Assembly: GCF_016908775.1 (NCBI RefSeq)
Contig: NZ_JAFBEP010000018.1
Location: 1 to 64,000, forward strand
DNA: 64,000 nucleotides
Direction of reading: 5' to 3'
From: Defluviitalea raffinosedens
GTDB taxonomy: Bacteria; Bacillota; Clostridia; Lachnospirales; Defluviitaleaceae
Shown: positions 62,718-64,000 of the stretch, one piece after another
How the letters are laid out: each line of letters begins with the position of its first letter
How positions within the stretch are numbered: the first letter of the stretch is position 1
The notes under the pieces: generated by a model
Databases searched by the model: none
What the model was told of the DNA's origin: nothing
Seen by the model: only the letters and a program-made list of their open reading frames with translations
Program-made: the position numbers and the translations under genes

Positions 62718-64000
62718 ATGGAAATTATTGTAGCTCATACTGCAGGATTTTGTTTTGGTGTAAATCGTGCAGTGGATTCTGTGTATAAGAATATAGGTCA
62801 ACAACCTTTATATACTTATGGCCCTATTATACATAATCCTCAGGTAGTAGGGGAGTTAAGAGAAAAAAATGTTATTCCAGTGAATTCTCTTGATGAAGTG
62901 GAAGAAGGGACCATTATTATACGATCCCATGGGGTTTCAAAAGATGTATATGATACCATCAACAGAAAGGGATTGACTTACATTGACTCAACATGCCCTT
63001 ATGTAAAAAGAATCCATAAGATTGTGGACGAATATTCGAAAAAAGGGTATCAAGTGATGATTGTAGGGGATAGAGAGCATCCAGAAGTTCAAGGAATATC
63101 AGGATGGAGCAATGGTGAAACAATAATTGTAGAAAAGACAGAAGATTTAGAAGGATTGAATCTTTCAAAGACTAAACCGATTTGTTTAGTGTCTCAGACA
63201 ACCTACAGGGAAGATAGATTTGAAAGTATATTAAAAGCCCTTAAAGATCATCAGTATGAAGTAGAAGGCTTTAACACAATATGCAAAGCGACCTCTGATA
63301 GACAGCAGGAAGCAGTAAAAATTGCAAAAATGGTTGACAAAATGATTGTAATTGGTGGTCGTGACAGTTCTAATACAAAGAAATTATACGAAATTTGCAA
63401 AAAATTTTGCAAAGAAACTTATCATATAGAGACGCTGGAAGATTTAGAGTTGAATAAATTTAATTCTAATGATAAAATTGGAATAACTGCAGGGGCCTCA
63501 ACTCCTGCTCGTATAATAAAGGAGGTTATTACAGCAATGAACGATTTAGAAAATCATGGCAATGAAAGTTTTGAAGAATTGTTGAATCAGTCTTTTGTTA
63601 CATTAAGAAGTGGCCAAATTGTAAAAGGAACGGTTATTCATGTTACGGATTCTGAAGTATCCGTTAATTTGGGATATAAATCTGATGGAATTATTTCAAA
63701 GTCTGAGATTTCCAATGATTCAAGTTTGAGTCCAAAAGATGTGGTTAAGCTTGGGGACGAAATAGATGTATATGTTTTAAGAGTAAATGACAGCGAAGGT
63801 ATTGTTGAATTATCGAAAAAACGAGTAGATGCTCAAAAGGGATGGGAAACTGTCAAAAAGGCTTATGAAGAAGGTACCATTTTAACTGGAAAAGTTGTAG
63901 AAGTAGTTAACGGTGGTGTAATTGCCATATCTCATGAAGTAAGAGTATTTATACCTGCTTCTTTATTAGGTTCAAAATACAGTAAAGATTTAAATCAATT
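62718..64000 (+). CDS. ispH-rpsA: IspH-ribosomal protein S1 fusion, partial (cut by window edge)
   Basis: One uninterrupted frame from ATG 62718 (AAGGAGGAG upstream) to the window edge. Residues 1-273 are 4-hydroxy-3-methylbut-2-enyl diphosphate reductase: Cys in AGFCFGVNRAV, STCPYVKR and ICKATSDRQQ hold the 4Fe-4S cluster; the enzyme makes the last step of the MEP isoprenoid pathway. From about residue 290 it continues as S1 RNA-binding domains (LRSGQIVKGTVIHVTDSEVSVNLG, then GTILTGKVVEVVNGGVIAI). Such fusions are known in Clostridia. An internal ribosome site before Met 274 may also give free S1. Confidence 0.95.
   Translation, partial: MEIIVAHTAGFCFGVNRAVDSVYKNIGQQPLYTYGPIIHNPQVVGELREKNVIPVNSLDEVEEGTIIIRSHGVSKDVYDTINRKGLTYIDSTCPYVKRIHKIVDEYSKKGYQVMIVGDREHPEVQGISGWSNGETIIVEKTEDLEGLNLSKTKPICLVSQTTYREDRFESILKALKDHQYEVEGFNTICKATSDRQQEAVKIAKMVDKMIVIGGRDSSNTKKLYEICKKFCKETYHIETLEDLELNKFNSNDKIGITAGASTPARIIKEVITAMNDLENHGNESFEELLNQSFVTLRSGQIVKGTVIHVTDSEVSVNLGYKSDGIISKSEISNDSSLSPKDVVKLGDEIDVYVLRVNDSEGIVELSKKRVDAQKGWETVKKAYEEGTILTGKVVEVVNGGVIAISHEVRVFIPASLLGSKYSKDLNQ
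63518..63539 (+). promoter_or_regulatory. Internal ribosome site at the IspH/S1 junction
   Basis: AAAGGAGG (63518-63525) lies 11 bases before an in-frame ATG at 63537, exactly between the IspH domain and the S1 part. It could start a separate S1-like product. Confidence 0.5.

Overview
The window is AT-rich DNA from an endospore-forming, anaerobic low-GC Gram-positive bacterium, most likely class Clostridia. The main clues are sporulation genes (spoVS, spoIIM, a gerW/ytfJ homologue, dacF-type carboxypeptidases), a one-iron superoxide reductase, a biotin-dependent Na+-pumping decarboxylase cluster, an ispH-rpsA fusion and AAGGAGG-type ribosome binding sites. I cannot name the genus. No rRNA, tRNA, CRISPR array or prophage was found. 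The only mobile element is an IS3/IS150-type insertion sequence cut by the left edge, next to a decayed GNAT acetyltransferase gene.

Layout: 0-1.25 kb IS element and pseudogene. 1.27-10.4 kb single housekeeping genes: uracil-DNA-glycosylase-like protein, parvulin, a zinc-ribbon/TPM pair resembling B. subtilis YdjG-YdjH, radical-SAM protein, M23 peptidase, phosphoesterase, PilZ protein, RNA m5C methyltransferase. 10.4-20.5 kb: YgiQ radical-SAM, a PspA-like plus SPFH/zinc-ribbon pair resembling YdjF-YdjI, PepF, a DUF1538 membrane protein with a tandem PII-like partner, an ABC-F ATPase and 3-methyladenine glycosylase. 20.6-25.1 kb: two small unknowns, superoxide reductase, rhomboid protease, and an NfeD-flotillin operon. 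25.2-30.5 kb: cinA-recA-recX-rny-spoVS. 30.5-38 kb: DUF1540, dipeptidase, aminotransferase, purB, an unknown low-complexity/beta-sandwich gene pair, a second NfeD-SPFH operon (minus strand), proC. 38-50.9 kb: rnhA, DUF3866, Nudix, then spoIIM-xerD-deoB-pdp-dacF, M50 protease, scpA-scpB, DUF2953-gerW, and a second D,D-carboxypeptidase. 50.9-54 kb: rluB-speE-speB-mnmM. 54.1-59.1 kb: five-gene carboxyltransferase/Na+ pump operon. 59.2-64 kb: an unknown zinc-ribbon protein, a MurR/RpiR regulator, histidine phosphatase, aroH, cmk and the ispH-rpsA fusion running off the right edge.

Themes: (1) membrane-stress and microdomain proteins recur: three SPFH proteins, two NfeD proteins, a PspA-like coiled coil, a TPM protein and a rhomboid. 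The two NfeD-SPFH operons share a near-identical palindrome just after otherwise consensus promoters. (2) Regulatory sites are unusually readable: a LexA box in the recA leader, a sigma-H promoter before spoVS, and several consensus sigma-A promoters that decide start codons. (3) The best candidates for undescribed systems are the DUF1538/tandem-PII module, the shared operator of the NfeD-SPFH operons, and the unknown gene pair at 34.9-35.8 kb.
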